From Winogradskyella vidalii (GTDB lineage Bacteria; Bacteroidota; Bacteroidia; Flavobacteriales; Flavobacteriaceae): a DNA stretch of 64,000 nt. Location of the stretch: the NCBI RefSeq assembly GCF_013403955.1, contig NZ_JABFDG010000001.1:62001-126000 (forward strand), written 5' to 3'. The notes below the pieces were generated by a model. That model saw only the letters and a program-made list of their open reading frames with translations, made no database searches and was not told where the DNA came from. The position numbers were made by a program, and so were the translations under genes. Shown one piece after another: positions 1-8,533 of this stretch; the first letter of the stretch is position 1; each line of letters opens with the position of its first letter.

Positions 1-292
1 TATACCATAAAGATACAGACCCTACACCATTGTCTTTGCCGCCACCATCTGTTCCATTATAAATTATTTCTCCCCCACTATCGTCATCAATATTTGCAGC
101 ATAGTTTCCGCTACGTTGTTTGTCACTTCCGTATAAACGTCCATTGTTAACTGTCCAGTCACCAAAAGTATAGTTGCTATTAGAGCTTGAATGATTATAA
201 GAGGCATTTTCCCATCCTTGAGTTGTCTGCCCAAAACCAGACAAGCTAAAACATAGGAAGGCTATTAAAATTAGAGGGTAGTTTTTAATCAT
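1..292 (-). CDS. Secreted protein, N-terminal fragment (cut by window edge)
   Basis: The reading frame opens with MIKNYPLILIAFLCFSLSGFGQ, a Sec signal peptide with the typical flavobacterial FGQ cleavage region. About 75 Gly/Ser/Asn/Asp-rich residues follow, including GDWTVNNGRLYGSD and NIDDDSGGEIIYNGTDGGG, before the window ends. The composition resembles the lamin-tail or beta-sandwich start of large T9SS-exported proteins, but no domain can be assigned from this fragment. A -7 element (TATATTTG read on the minus strand, 322-329) lies 29 bp upstream of the start and supports it. The rest of the gene lies outside the window. Confidence 0.7.
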   Translation of the reverse strand, partial: MIKNYPLILIAFLCFSLSGFGQTTQGWENASYNHSSSNSNYTFGDWTVNNGRLYGSDKQRSGNYAANIDDDSGGEIIYNGTDGGGKDNGVGSVSLWY

Positions 293-612
293 AGGGCTAA
301 TTAAAGAGGGTTAGTTGCTCGCAAATATAGTTGAATAGCTTGGCTATTGATGTTGCTTGAAAGGTATGTTTTTATTAACAAAACATTAATAAATCTTTAC
401 CAATAAACTATGAAATACCATAAAAATCGATAAGATGTTTGTTCTTGTGTTATTGCGCTATAATTAATGTAAGAATTTAAGATAAGTGTTAAGAATAATT
501 TAGTGGGTGTTTTAGGTGGGGTTTTGGCGCTTTGGTTTTGTATAATTACCCTTACTAAAATCCTTAGCTGTTATAAATAAAAATAGCGCACAAAACAGTA
601 TTTTTGAATCTT
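293..612. other. Intergenic region between divergent genes
   Basis: AT-rich spacer of about 320 bp between the leftmost secreted-protein gene and recX. It holds a minus-strand -7 element at 322-329 and a plus-strand -7 element TATTTTTG at 599-606. No ORF, strong hairpin or RNA gene was seen in it. Confidence 0.6.
599..606 (+). promoter_or_regulatory. -7 promoter element for recX
   Basis: TATTTTTG matches the Bacteroidota -7 consensus TAnnTTTG and ends 6 nt before the recX ATG. Transcription would start at or next to the ATG, giving a leaderless mRNA. No convincing -33 TTG at the usual distance was seen, so this is a moderate call. Confidence 0.45.
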
Positions 613-1089
613 ATGGATACCAATAAAACCTATACTGTTGACCAGGCGCAAAAAAAACTAGAGCACTACTGTGCTTACCAAGAACGCTGCCATAAAGAGG
701 TGCGGCAAAAGCTTAGGGATATGCGTATGATTCCGGAGGCGATTGATGCTATAATGGTGCATCTAATACAGCATAACTTTTTGAATGAAGAACGTTTTGC
801 AAAAGCTTTTGTCCGTGGGAAATTCAGAATAAAAAAATGGGGTAAAAACCGCTTGTTACGCGAGTTGAAGTTTCGGGATATTTCTAAGTATAGTATTGAC
901 AGTGCGATGAAAGAAATTGACCTTGACGACTACTATAACACTTTAGATGACTTGGTGCAAAAACGCATTGCCCAAGTAAAGGAGCCTAATGTGTATAAGA
1001 AGAAGAAAAAAGTGGCTGATTATTTGTTGTATCGGGGTTGGGAATCTGGTTTGGTGTATGAGAGGCTTAATGCTTGGTTTGAGGTTTGA
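613..1089 (+). CDS. recX: RecX family regulatory protein
   Basis: About 158 residues, normal length for RecX. The family inhibits or modulates RecA filaments in homologous recombination and the SOS response. The N-terminal pattern of YTVDQAQKKLEHYCAYQERC, then HKEVRQKLRD and FLNEERFAKAFVRGKFR, is typical of RecX three-helix repeats. The basic stretch KVADYLLYRGWESGLVYERL closes the protein. An in-frame TTG at 604 would add three residues, but it lies inside the -7 element at 599-606, so the ATG at 613 is chosen. The gene stands alone and is convergent with the outer-membrane protein gene that follows. Confidence 0.88.
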   Translation: MDTNKTYTVDQAQKKLEHYCAYQERCHKEVRQKLRDMRMIPEAIDAIMVHLIQHNFLNEERFAKAFVRGKFRIKKWGKNRLLRELKFRDISKYSIDSAMKEIDLDDYYNTLDDLVQKRIAQVKEPNVYKKKKKVADYLLYRGWESGLVYERLNAWFEV

Positions 1090-1215
1090 GGGATTAGGCA
1101 ATTAAGGATTAGGGATTAGGTGTTAGGGATTAGGTGTTAGGGATTAGGTGTTTGGTGTTTGGGATTTGGTGTTAGATATTGGGTGTTAGGTGTTTGGTAT
1201 TAGGGATTAGGTTAG
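1090..1215. repeat. Degenerate G-rich tandem repeat (TTAGGGATTAGGTG type)
   Basis: Starting right after the recX stop, the plus strand is a run of imperfect 7- and 14-bp units such as GGATTAGG, GGTGTTAG, GGTGTTTG and GGGATTTGG. It ends near GGGATTAGGTTAG at about 1215. All G clusters are on one strand, so a G-quadruplex-prone single strand is possible. It encodes nothing recognisable. Slippage-driven expansion is the simplest explanation. Confidence 0.75.
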
Positions 1216-1265
1216 AACTAAGAACTTTGATTTAGGGGTAATGGTCACTGTGGATTGGTTCTATA

Positions 1266-1300
1266 AATAAAGCCTTAACACGTGAATGAAAAGGCTTATT
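1266..1300. terminator. Weak bidirectional terminator between convergent genes
   Basis: AAGCCTT (1270-1276) pairs with AAGGCTT (1291-1297) around a 14-nt loop, flanked by A/T-rich sequence. It lies between the convergent recX and the beta-barrel gene. The stem is short, so the call is tentative. Confidence 0.35.
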
Positions 1301-1340
1301 CTATTTGCTTTAGCCACTAGGCTAATCGCTCAAGGTTTTA

Positions 1341-1826
1341 TTATAGGTTGAAAACAGCTCCCAGATTTAAAGTAAACTGGTTGTGTATGTCGATATAATC
1401 GTCTGGATCGTATTTTGCTAAAGGAAAGTTAGCTTCTGTAAAAAGACCAAAACCTTCTGTAAAGAAATAACGCGCCCCTACATGACCACCAAAGTTTTTA
1501 AGGCTTAGGTTTAATCCTGGGTAAAAATCAAAGTTTTCGTCAATGTTAATCACGTTTCCGAGGTTAGCGTTGAAACGTGCTTTTAAATCGAAACGATCAC
1601 CGAAGTCTAAATCTTTAATGCCTTCAGCTCCACCTAAAGCATAAGATGAAGAGACACCTACAGAGATGTTTTCTCCTAAACCGTGATCGAAACTTACATT
1701 AATGCCTGTTGCGCTGTCTTGAATATTAGCACCTACTTGGAATTTTTGGTCACCATCGCCTATAAAGGCTTGTGCATTACCAAAACTAAACGCTACTAAA
1801 GCGACAATGAGTAAACTATTTTTCAT
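1341..1826 (-). CDS. Small outer-membrane beta-barrel protein, function unknown
   Basis: 161 residues with signal peptide MKNSLLIVALVAFSFGNAQA. The mature part has alternating hydrophobic strands and turns (FQVGANIQDSATGINVSFDHG, ISVGVSSSYALGG, VGARYFFTEGFGLFTEANF) and ends TLNLGAVFNL, with an aromatic C-terminus typical of an outer-membrane barrel. The size suggests about eight strands. It resembles the small conserved flavobacterial barrel proteins kept as DUF families (possibly DUF6646, from memory). A -7 element TATATTTG (minus strand, 1850-1857) with a TTG 21 nt further upstream supports the start and a separate transcript. Confidence 0.6.
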   Translation of the reverse strand: MKNSLLIVALVAFSFGNAQAFIGDGDQKFQVGANIQDSATGINVSFDHGLGENISVGVSSSYALGGAEGIKDLDFGDRFDLKARFNANLGNVINIDENFDFYPGLNLSLKNFGGHVGARYFFTEGFGLFTEANFPLAKYDPDDYIDIHNQFTLNLGAVFNL

Positions 1827-1849
1827 GTTTTTATTTTTTTAATAGGGCT

Positions 1850-1881
1850 CAAATATACAAATAGTATTTTATTAACATCAA
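1850..1881 (-). promoter_or_regulatory. Promoter of the small beta-barrel gene
   Basis: On the minus strand a TTG (1881-1879) is followed after 21 nt by TATATTTG (1857-1850), matching the Bacteroidota -33/-7 pattern. The -7 element ends 23 nt before the ATG at 1826. Confidence 0.55.
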
Positions 1882-1885
1882 AAAA

Positions 1886-2746
1886 TCACTCGAAACGCTT
1901 GGTGTTGATGATGGCCTTATTGTTTTTCCATGCTATCCATTTTTGGCCTTTGGTGCGCCGCATGAAATTATCGATGTTGCGCATGATTAAAATATTATAG
2001 AGTGCCTTAGCTAAATTTTTAGGCTGTCTGGGTATGGCGCGTAAGCTCATGGAAAACCCTGGGGTTATGTAGCGCATATAATGCCAGTAGCCTTCTGGCA
2101 TATAGAGGACGTCGCCATGGTTGAGGTTGCCAACCCACCCTTTCGCTTTTTTTAAGGCGGGCCATTTTTCTAAATCGGGATTGTTAAAATCAATATCTTC
2201 TCTAGTGATGAGTGCATGTGGTACTTTATACAAATACGGCGTTTGTTTTTGGTCGAATAGGATACACTGTTTTTTGCCTTCAAAATGGCAATGGAAAATA
2301 TTAGCCAAATCTATATCGTAATGCATAAAGGTGTAAGCGTCCTTTCCTCCAAAAAATAACATCGGCAATTTTTTCATGAGTCGCAGTCCGAAGTCGGGAA
2401 ACTTAAAGTCGTTTTGAAGTTGTGGGACTTCCTTTAAAATATTCCAAAGAAATATGCGGTATTTAGTGGGTTCGGTTTGCAGTAAGTTGATATAGTCGCT
2501 CATCAACATGGTGGTGTGCGCTTGGTTAAATTTGTTTTTAGAGCTTATGGGTCTGTTATCGTATAGCGGAACGCTAAGGTCGCCAGCGATTTCTTTTATA
2601 TAGTCTAAATTCCACTTGGTGTAGGCAGGCCAATCGGTGATGCTTTGCTCTATTATTACCGGTTTTTGTGGTTTGAAATAGCGCTTTATAAAGTCTGCCT
2701 TAGTGATGGTTTTAACACGTGGAATATTTTGAAGATTTAGTTTCAA
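1886..2746 (-). CDS. Cupin-like (JmjC/Cupin_8) Fe(II)/2-oxoglutarate-dependent oxygenase
   Basis: 286 residues. The facial triad is visible as H142 and D144 in MHYDIDLANIFHCHFEGKKQ and a distal H222 in MPEGYWHYMRY. A positively charged 2OG-binding region (EGKKQ) follows the first histidine. N-terminal KRYFKPQKPVIIE matches the start of Cupin_8/JmjC-like hydroxylases (FIH, JMJD5 relatives), which hydroxylate protein side chains. Residues 235-286 form a basic tail. The substrate cannot be inferred. The gene is monocistronic, between a barrel-protein gene and a T9SS gene. Confidence 0.75.
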   Translation of the reverse strand: MKLNLQNIPRVKTITKADFIKRYFKPQKPVIIEQSITDWPAYTKWNLDYIKEIAGDLSVPLYDNRPISSKNKFNQAHTTMLMSDYINLLQTEPTKYRIFLWNILKEVPQLQNDFKFPDFGLRLMKKLPMLFFGGKDAYTFMHYDIDLANIFHCHFEGKKQCILFDQKQTPYLYKVPHALITREDIDFNNPDLEKWPALKKAKGWVGNLNHGDVLYMPEGYWHYMRYITPGFSMSLRAIPRQPKNLAKALYNILIMRNIDNFMRRTKGQKWIAWKNNKAIINTKRFE

Positions 2747-2867
2747 ATGTTAGCAGCGTTTAAGTTGTAAAGTTAAGAAAACGTTACCAATTTGTATGGC
2801 GTTGTTTTTAGATTGATACACTTCTGTTACAGCACCTATAAGAGACAATAGGGGTGATAATTTTAGA

Positions 2868-3572
2868 TTACTCTTTTATAAATTTATGCAGATAACTATT
2901 CCCGTTTTCAAATATAATCTCGGCAAAATAGAGTCCGTTTTTTAAAAAAGACAGTTCAATTGCATGATCTTGATTTAAGTACTGGGTCTGAAAAACACTG
3001 GTACCTACCAATGAAAAGATATTTATTTTCTCAATGGCTAAAGCTTTAGAATCAATATACAACAGGTCTTTGGTTGGGTTAGGATAAATTTTAATGTTTT
3101 CTTTTTCAAATTCATTGGCGGATAGAACGTAGTTGCCATGTACAGCAGTATGACCTTCGGGAGTTGTTATAGTTAATATTTTATTGCCGTTTGACTCGTT
3201 AATTACTTGGTAAGCAAACTCTTTTTCAAACCCAAACAAGATGGTGTTTAAGTATTGATTTTCGAGTTCGCAATTAGGCTCGCAGTCCCCTAAAGTGACC
3301 GTGCCTTCATGAACTATGAAGGTATCTTGATTAAATGTTGATGGCGGTGCAAATTCAGCGAAATAATTAAGTCCATTTACTGTAGCAAAGACATCAAAAC
3401 CCACCGCAGCATCATTGAAGACGATATAAGGGTAGGGCGGAGACGTTATATTAATAGTTTCTCCGTTAATAACCATATAATGTAAAATCCAATCGGTATC
3501 AGGTAAATCTTCTTGGGACAGCCCCGTAAGGGAAATCATTAGAACTTGAAAACATATGATAGCTTTTTTCAT
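2868..3572 (-). CDS. Secreted protein with T9SS type A C-terminal sorting domain
   Basis: 234 residues: signal peptide MKKAIICFQVLMISLTGLSQ, a middle domain of about 130 residues (residues 25-155) with three cysteines (CEPNCELENQ and the signal region), and a C-terminal domain of about 75 residues beginning ENIKIYPNPTKDLLYID. The YPNPT motif and the end GNSYLHKFIKE are the standard type IX sorting signal, so the protein is exported and cell-surface attached or released. The middle domain (DTDWILHYMVINGETINI and on) resembles flavobacterial lipocalin/META-like proteins with T9SS tails. That resemblance is inferred from pattern only. Confidence 0.7.
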   Translation of the reverse strand: MKKAIICFQVLMISLTGLSQEDLPDTDWILHYMVINGETINITSPPYPYIVFNDAAVGFDVFATVNGLNYFAEFAPPSTFNQDTFIVHEGTVTLGDCEPNCELENQYLNTILFGFEKEFAYQVINESNGNKILTITTPEGHTAVHGNYVLSANEFEKENIKIYPNPTKDLLYIDSKALAIEKINIFSLVGTSVFQTQYLNQDHAIELSFLKNGLYFAEIIFENGNSYLHKFIKE

Positions 3573-3741
3573 GATGTTGGTTTTTTTAAAGATACAGAAA
3601 AAGAAGTAAGTTCAAAAAAGACTCCATCGTTATGAATGGTAACTCTTATTTTGTTGAGGCCTAGTATTATGCCTCGATTAAGCCTATGGGCTTACTCAAT
3701 TGGGGTTTTGAGTTGTAGTGTTTTATTTTGTGAGCTATAAT

Positions 3742-3779
3742 AAAAAAACCAGAACCTTAATTTGGGCTCTGGTTTTTTT
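3742..3779 (-). terminator. Strong terminator of the NfeD-flotillin operon
   Basis: A 12-bp perfect stem (AAAAAAACCAGA at 3742-3753 with TCTGGTTTTTTT at 3768-3779) has U-tracts on both strands. It lies 26 bp past the flotillin stop codon. Confidence 0.75.
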
Positions 3780-3805
3780 GATTGTAGTATTATAAGGTGA
3801 GCTGT

Positions 3806-5227
3806 TTAGCTTTCAATTTTAGCATCTTCGGCTTCAATCTCTTTTTTGTCTTTTCCTTTTAAGTATTCTGGTAAATCCATACCTGCCATATTAAACATTT
3901 CTTGTAGTGGTGGTACTGATTTGTACATACCCGATAAGAAGTTGGCCGTTGATGATTTGCCGTCTTCGCCAGTTGCGCCGCTATCCCAAACCGTTACTTT
4001 ATCGATTTTAATATTCTTAATCGCTTCGGCTTGTGCTTTTACTAATTCAGGTAATTTGTCTGCAATTAGTAATAATACGGCATCTCTACTATTGTTACCC
4101 GCTGCTTTTACAATTTGCTCCATACCGGCCGCTTGTTTGGTTAAGATTTCAAACTGACCTTGTGCTTCGGCTTGTGCTTTAAATAAGATGGCATCTGCTT
4201 CCCCTTTTGCTTTACGTCTAATGCGTTCTGCTTCGGCTTCAGCATCAATTTCAACTTTACGCTTATCAATTTCTGCAGGGACAATTACATCTGCCATTTG
4301 TGATGAACGCTCGCGTTCTGCTCTAGCGGTTTCAGCTTCTTGCTCTGCCGCATACGATTCTTGTAAGGCTTTTGCGCCTTGTACTTTTTCTGAAGCGATT
4401 GCAACACGTTCTGCTTCAGCTTCACGTTGACGACGTAAGGAATCGGAATTGGCAACGGCAATTTTAGCGGTGTTTTCACCTTCTACGGCCTGTGCATTAG
4501 CAGCTGCAACCTGAGTTCTTTCATCTTGTACGGCATTAGCTTCACCAATAGAACCATCTCTAGTTTTTTCGGCTACCGATTTACGTGCGGCGTTAATAGC
4601 GTGTGCTGCTGCTTCTTTACCAAGGGCTTCGATATAGCCAGACTCATCAACGATATCGGTAATGTTTACGTTAATCAGTTTTAACCCGACTTTCTTTAAT
4701 TCCGTTTCAACAGATTGCGAAATGTTAGTTAAAAACTTGTCACGGTCATTGTTAATTTCTTCAATATCCATAGAGGCTACCACTAAACGCAACTGACCAA
4801 AAATAATTTCTTTGGCTAATTCTTGAACGTCTTGAGCGCCTAAACCTAATAAACGTTCGGCTGCATTTTGCATAACGCCAGGTTCTGTAGAAACCCCAAT
4901 AGTAAAACGTGATGGGACATTAACACGAATGTTTTGTTTTGAAAGTGCATTTACTAAGTTTACTTCAATTGAAATTGGTGTTAAGTCTAAGAATTCATAA
5001 TCTTGAATGACTGGAATAATAAAGGCCGCACCACCATGAATACATTTGGCCGATTGACCACCACCCACTTTTCCGTAGACTACTAAGATGCGATCCGAAG
5101 GACAACGTTTATAGCGTTTGATTAAAATTAGTAAGGTTAATACAATAAATAGGACGACAAAAATGATGAGCATAGGCCCACCGAGACTGCCTACATTTAA
5201 ATTTTCTTGAAAGGTTAATAGGTACAT
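3806..5227 (-). CDS. Flotillin-family SPFH-domain membrane protein
   Basis: 473 residues. One N-terminal transmembrane segment (about 17-38, GPMLIIFVVLFIVLTLLILI) is followed by an SPFH domain (SDRILVVYGKVGGGQSAKCI, NVPSRFTIGVSTEPGVMQNA, RLLGLGAQDVQELAKEIIFG). A long Ala/Glu-rich coiled coil (about 220-370) of the flotillin/YqiK type follows. A charged tail ends DKKEIEAEDAKIES. The family forms oligomeric membrane microdomain scaffolds. The upstream NfeD-like gene, 28 bp away, is the usual partner of bacterial flotillins, so the two are one operon closed by the terminator at 3742-3779. Confidence 0.88.
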   Translation of the reverse strand: MYLLTFQENLNVGSLGGPMLIIFVVLFIVLTLLILIKRYKRCPSDRILVVYGKVGGGQSAKCIHGGAAFIIPVIQDYEFLDLTPISIEVNLVNALSKQNIRVNVPSRFTIGVSTEPGVMQNAAERLLGLGAQDVQELAKEIIFGQLRLVVASMDIEEINNDRDKFLTNISQSVETELKKVGLKLINVNITDIVDESGYIEALGKEAAAHAINAARKSVAEKTRDGSIGEANAVQDERTQVAAANAQAVEGENTAKIAVANSDSLRRQREAEAERVAIASEKVQGAKALQESYAAEQEAETARAERERSSQMADVIVPAEIDKRKVEIDAEAEAERIRRKAKGEADAILFKAQAEAQGQFEILTKQAAGMEQIVKAAGNNSRDAVLLLIADKLPELVKAQAEAIKNIKIDKVTVWDSGATGEDGKSSTANFLSGMYKSVPPLQEMFNMAGMDLPEYLKGKDKKEIEAEDAKIES

Positions 5228-5255
5228 ATAGTTATAAGTTTGAAAGGTTAATTTT

Positions 5256-5897
5256 TTAGTTTGATAGTTTCTTTTGACTGTTTTGGTTTAATAGGGTATC
5301 GTTATTTTGAAGTTGTGAAGCTTCTATAGGTTTCCGGGTTTGGTCAACAATAAGAATACCATTAGAGGTTACATCGACGACCTTTATGACGGTTCCTGTT
5401 TTTAATGTGGTTAAGGAATCGGTTAGTGCTTCTAATTCGCGCATACTTCCCTGCACATTTACATTTACTTTTCCTATGCTAGAGCGATCGGCACCAATGG
5501 TTAAATAGACTTCGCCAACGGCATCAATCGCATTTTTATAGTTTAATGTGCCGCTATCAGCAAGTTTGCTAATAAAATAGAATAGTGTTGCCATGATAAC
5601 CATCATTAATAAACCACTAATTATTGAAATAATAATGGTTGTTGGTGTTGAAAACCCGGCATCAATACAAGCAATACCACTCCAGCCAAAGATGGTAAAA
5701 AAGCCCACCAGGTTTTTAAAGGATATGAACTGAAATCCGGCTTCGACATCAAAATCGGTATCTAAATCGCCAATCTCATCGGTAGCTCCTCCTGTAAAAG
5801 CCATCACCATTACTATAGAGAAAATGAGAGAACCAATAATAGCGACTAGCCAATACATTTTGGATAGAAATTCTAAATTTGAAAACCATTCTGCCAT
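5256..5897 (-). CDS. NfeD/YqiJ-like membrane protein with OB-fold domain (flotillin partner)
   Basis: 213 residues: hydrophobic segments near 15-35, 62-82 and 84-110, then a soluble C-terminal OB-like domain (about 115-195). That domain contains NAIDAVGEVYLTIGADRSSIG, GTVIKVVDVTSNGILIV and similar strands, as in NfeD/YqiJ proteins. NfeD-like proteins are encoded next to SPFH/flotillin genes and assist their membrane assembly. Here the flotillin gene starts 28 bp downstream on the same strand. The 3' end is Asn/Gln-rich (QLQNNDTLLNQNSQKKLSN), which may be disordered. Confidence 0.78.
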   Translation of the reverse strand: MAEWFSNLEFLSKMYWLVAIIGSLIFSIVMVMAFTGGATDEIGDLDTDFDVEAGFQFISFKNLVGFFTIFGWSGIACIDAGFSTPTTIIISIISGLLMMVIMATLFYFISKLADSGTLNYKNAIDAVGEVYLTIGADRSSIGKVNVNVQGSMRELEALTDSLTTLKTGTVIKVVDVTSNGILIVDQTRKPIEASQLQNNDTLLNQNSQKKLSN

Positions 5898-6532
5898 AAC
5901 TTTTAAGCTTTAGTTTTTTGAGTTAATAAATATACGACCATTACACATTTAAAACCTTATTTTTTTTTGAAAGTAAATGAGTCGCACTTTTACCACTGGA
6001 ACAGCGACTTATATTCTTAGGTTTTAAATTTTGTATTGAACGCAAAAGGTTCAAGGTTTGAAATATGAGTTGTGTTTTGATGGTGGTTAAAAGTACAGTC
6101 GTATTTTGTACTTCTGGTACCTCAAAAAGTTTTGAGTTTTAGACCACTTTCAATATATAAGTAGCGGTTGAAGAGGTTTTGTTACAAGAAAATTGGGAAA
6201 TATTTTTATTTCACTTAAAACACCCCTAAAGTCCCCTCAAGGGGACAATCTACAGATTAGACATTTTGGATTGGATAAAAATTAGTTCTAATGCTCTATT
6301 TTGTTTCTCACTAATCCTTAAGGGGACCGTGTATTATATGAGATTATTATGGATGGGAGTAAAGCGGTGTTTGATTTGGTGGATGGGCTTTTTTTGGATG
6401 GTTCTCTATTACTATGCTTTAAGTTTTTTTTAAAAACAAAACCCACAAGGACGGATACTGAATCTATTGCAGTATATGCCTTGCAGGATTGTTACGATAA
6501 GTATTTAGTTTCAATTTATGTGGTTCCTTTTT
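5898..6532. other. Intergenic region of about 635 bp with GTCCCC/GGGGAC palindromes
   Basis: This non-coding stretch separates the NfeD-flotillin operon from the TonB receptor gene. It contains a 16-bp palindrome, GTCCCCTCAAGGGGAC (231-246 of the 6000s), inside a longer unit, and a related CTTAAGGGGACC at 6318-6327. A plus-strand frame of 79 codons (6349-6588) runs into the receptor 3' end and shows no protein-like features. Confidence 0.5.
6215..6327. repeat. Pair of GTCCCCT/AGGGGAC palindromic repeat units
   Basis: The unit CACCCCTAAAGTCCCC followed by TCAAGGGGAC forms a 7-bp stem with a 2-nt loop at 6231-6246. A partial second unit, CTTAAGGGGACC, lies at 6318-6327. Similar AGTCCCC/GGGGACT elements are, from general knowledge, common between genes in Flavobacteriaceae. 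GC content stands out from the surroundings. Confidence 0.5.
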
Positions 6533-8359
6533 TTAAAGGAATTTGTAACGCAATCCGAATAAGACATTACTTGGAGGCATTGGTGTAAAGCCTGATTCTA
6601 TATAATCGGCATTAAAAATATTGTTTGCTGTAATAGAAAATTCTAGCTGTTTTAATTGCATAACCATAGAGGCATCCCAAACATTATAGGTTTGGCCAGT
6701 GGTACGTTCGGCATATTTGTAAACGATATTTTGACTGATGTTTTTGAATAATTTGGTACTGAAACGTGTGGTAAAATGATGTTTTAGTGTGTTTAGAGCG
6801 TAGCGCGATAATTCTTCGTTTTGTTCTAAAATATCATCATCTAAAAATGCATAGCCAAATGCTAAGGTTTGGTTGAAGTCTTTTAGTTTAAAATGGTATG
6901 AAATATCAAACTCTAGGCCTTTGGTATTTACTTCTGCAATGTTGGTTGCGGTATAGATTTCATCAGTTGTATTTGGTCTTATAAAATCAATGAGGTTGGT
7001 GGCATCTCTGTTAAAAGCAGATAGACTTGCTCTAATGTTTTGAGTGTTATACTTTATACCAATTTCTTGCGCAAAAGCTTCTTCGGGTTCTAAATTCTCA
7101 TTTCCAATAGTTCCTGGGTCATTATAATATAGATCGGTATAGGTTGGAATTCTGTAAGTGAAGCCAATGTTTCCGTAGGCTTTTAGATTATTACTAATAT
7201 CGAAACCAATATCTAATCCTGGAAAGGCGTTGAATTTAAAATCTGAAAAATAGGTGAGTGCCGCACCTGGTGTAATATCTAAGCGTTTGTCTAATAATTG
7301 AAATCTATGTTCTACAAACATGGTGGTCATAAACCGATTGCGATTGCCTAAATTATTACTTCGTAAATAGACTTTAGACATATCGATTCCGAAGCCTGTT
7401 ATACCCCATTTAGACGTGTATGAGGCGTTAGCTTCTACGCCCATTTTGTTTGAGATATGCATGTTTCTAAAGAAATTAGGCTCATAACGTTTTAAAAGGA
7501 AGATATCTTGGTTGCGTTTCCAATAGATACGCGGTTGTATTTTTAGTTTTTCGGATTGAAATTTTGTGGTAAAGGCGATTAAGCTATTTTGGGTTTCTTC
7601 GTATTCTTTAAAATCAGGATTGGTGGTGTAGAAGTTTTCGGCGCCAAACTTTCGTTCTGAAAACATGGTTATCATCTCAACAGCTTGGCCTTTTTTGTTG
7701 AAGGTACTTTTTAAGAAATAATTAGAATTGTCGTAGTCTGTATTATCGGTATAGCCTTCTGAAGTCATTTTACCAACATGAAGCAGGTGCGTGGAATTTT
7801 CTAGTTCAGAACCTACGGTTACCGAACCATTAAGCTGGCCAAAAGAACCGGTTTCAACATTGGTTGACACCGAATTACCTAAGGTTGATTTGGTAACAAT
7901 ATTAATGGCCCCCGTAAAGGCATTTTGCCCAAACACACGTGCGGCAGGACCTTTGATGATTTCTATACGTTTAATCACTTCAATAGGAACAGCGGCATTT
8001 AAGGTATGGTGACCGGTTTGAGCATCGTCCATTTTAACGCCATCTACGAGTAGTAAGGTTTGGTCGAATCCGCCACCTCTAATAAATAAATCGGCCTGAC
8101 TGCCGCCAGTACCACGACGTCTAATATCTACACCAGCGACTTGCTGTAGTAGATCGACAACCGTAATAGCAGCACTACTTTTAATGTCTGCTGCGCTGAT
8201 AATATTTATGGTTCTGGAGTTGTCTTTAAAAGGTAAATCGATACGTGTTGAGGTAATGATTACTTCGCTTAACGAATCGGTTTTTATCTCTTGTGTTTGT
8301 CCATTAACTTTAAAAATGGCTATGAGGAAACACAAGAAAAGTGGCGCTTTATTTTTCAT
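6533..8359 (-). CDS. TonB-dependent outer-membrane receptor, BtuB-like
   Basis: 608 residues, the size of BtuB. Signal peptide MKNKAPLFLCFLIAIFKVNGQ is followed by a TonB-box-like DSLSEVIITSTR. The plug domain (about 35-155) contains VVDLLQQVAGVDIRRRG, DLFIRGGGFDQTLLLVDG and IEIIKGPAARVFGQNAF, and a 22-strand barrel ends PSNVLFGLRYKFL. It lacks the N-terminal carboxypeptidase-like domain of SusC proteins, so it is a cofactor or siderophore-class receptor. Substrate is uncertain; cobalamin is one option because B12-dependent metH lies about 8 kb away, but no cobalamin riboswitch was seen. It is divergent from a MocR-type regulator with shared operator-like repeats between them. Confidence 0.85.
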   Translation of the reverse strand: MKNKAPLFLCFLIAIFKVNGQTQEIKTDSLSEVIITSTRIDLPFKDNSRTINIISAADIKSSAAITVVDLLQQVAGVDIRRRGTGGSQADLFIRGGGFDQTLLLVDGVKMDDAQTGHHTLNAAVPIEVIKRIEIIKGPAARVFGQNAFTGAINIVTKSTLGNSVSTNVETGSFGQLNGSVTVGSELENSTHLLHVGKMTSEGYTDNTDYDNSNYFLKSTFNKKGQAVEMITMFSERKFGAENFYTTNPDFKEYEETQNSLIAFTTKFQSEKLKIQPRIYWKRNQDIFLLKRYEPNFFRNMHISNKMGVEANASYTSKWGITGFGIDMSKVYLRSNNLGNRNRFMTTMFVEHRFQLLDKRLDITPGAALTYFSDFKFNAFPGLDIGFDISNNLKAYGNIGFTYRIPTYTDLYYNDPGTIGNENLEPEEAFAQEIGIKYNTQNIRASLSAFNRDATNLIDFIRPNTTDEIYTATNIAEVNTKGLEFDISYHFKLKDFNQTLAFGYAFLDDDILEQNEELSRYALNTLKHHFTTRFSTKLFKNISQNIVYKYAERTTGQTYNVWDASMVMQLKQLEFSITANNIFNADYIESGFTPMPPSNVLFGLRYKFL

Positions 8360-8486
8360 TGATATAAATTTTGTAATCCTTTATTGCTTTAGTATTAGCG
8401 GATTTTAGGCCGTTATAAAGTTACTAAATCTGTACTATATACAGTGCTGTAATGGGGTGTTTTTATAGTGTAAAATTCGTAACTTT

Positions 8487-8533
8487 CCGGACGATTAAAC
8501 TAGTCCAGTTTTAAAATAATGAATAGTCCGGTT
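8487..8533. promoter_or_regulatory. Operator-like repeats between the TonB receptor and the MocR regulator
   Basis: Two direct repeats, TAGTCCAGTT (8501-8510) and TAGTCCGGTT (8524-8533), lie 23 bp apart. A third, inverted element CCGGAC (8487-8492) forms GGAC-N10-GTCC with the first repeat. Paired direct repeats are the usual binding architecture of MocR/PdxR-type dimers. The second repeat lies inside the first codons of the regulator gene, which suggests autorepression. Confidence 0.5.

Noticed and set aside
1090..1215. CRISPR array or tandem-repeat protein gene
   Set aside because: Units are 7-14 bp and degenerate, with no spacers, and no open frame spans them.
6349..6588. 79-codon plus-strand frame between the flotillin and TonB receptor genes
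   Set aside because: It runs into the 3' end of the receptor gene on the other strand, has a low-complexity sequence without family or signal features, and starts in a repeat-rich intergenic stretch.
8360..8518. Cobalamin riboswitch upstream of the BtuB-like receptor
   Set aside because: No B12-box or the conserved core was found in the 159-bp spacer; regulation by the divergent MocR-type protein is more likely.
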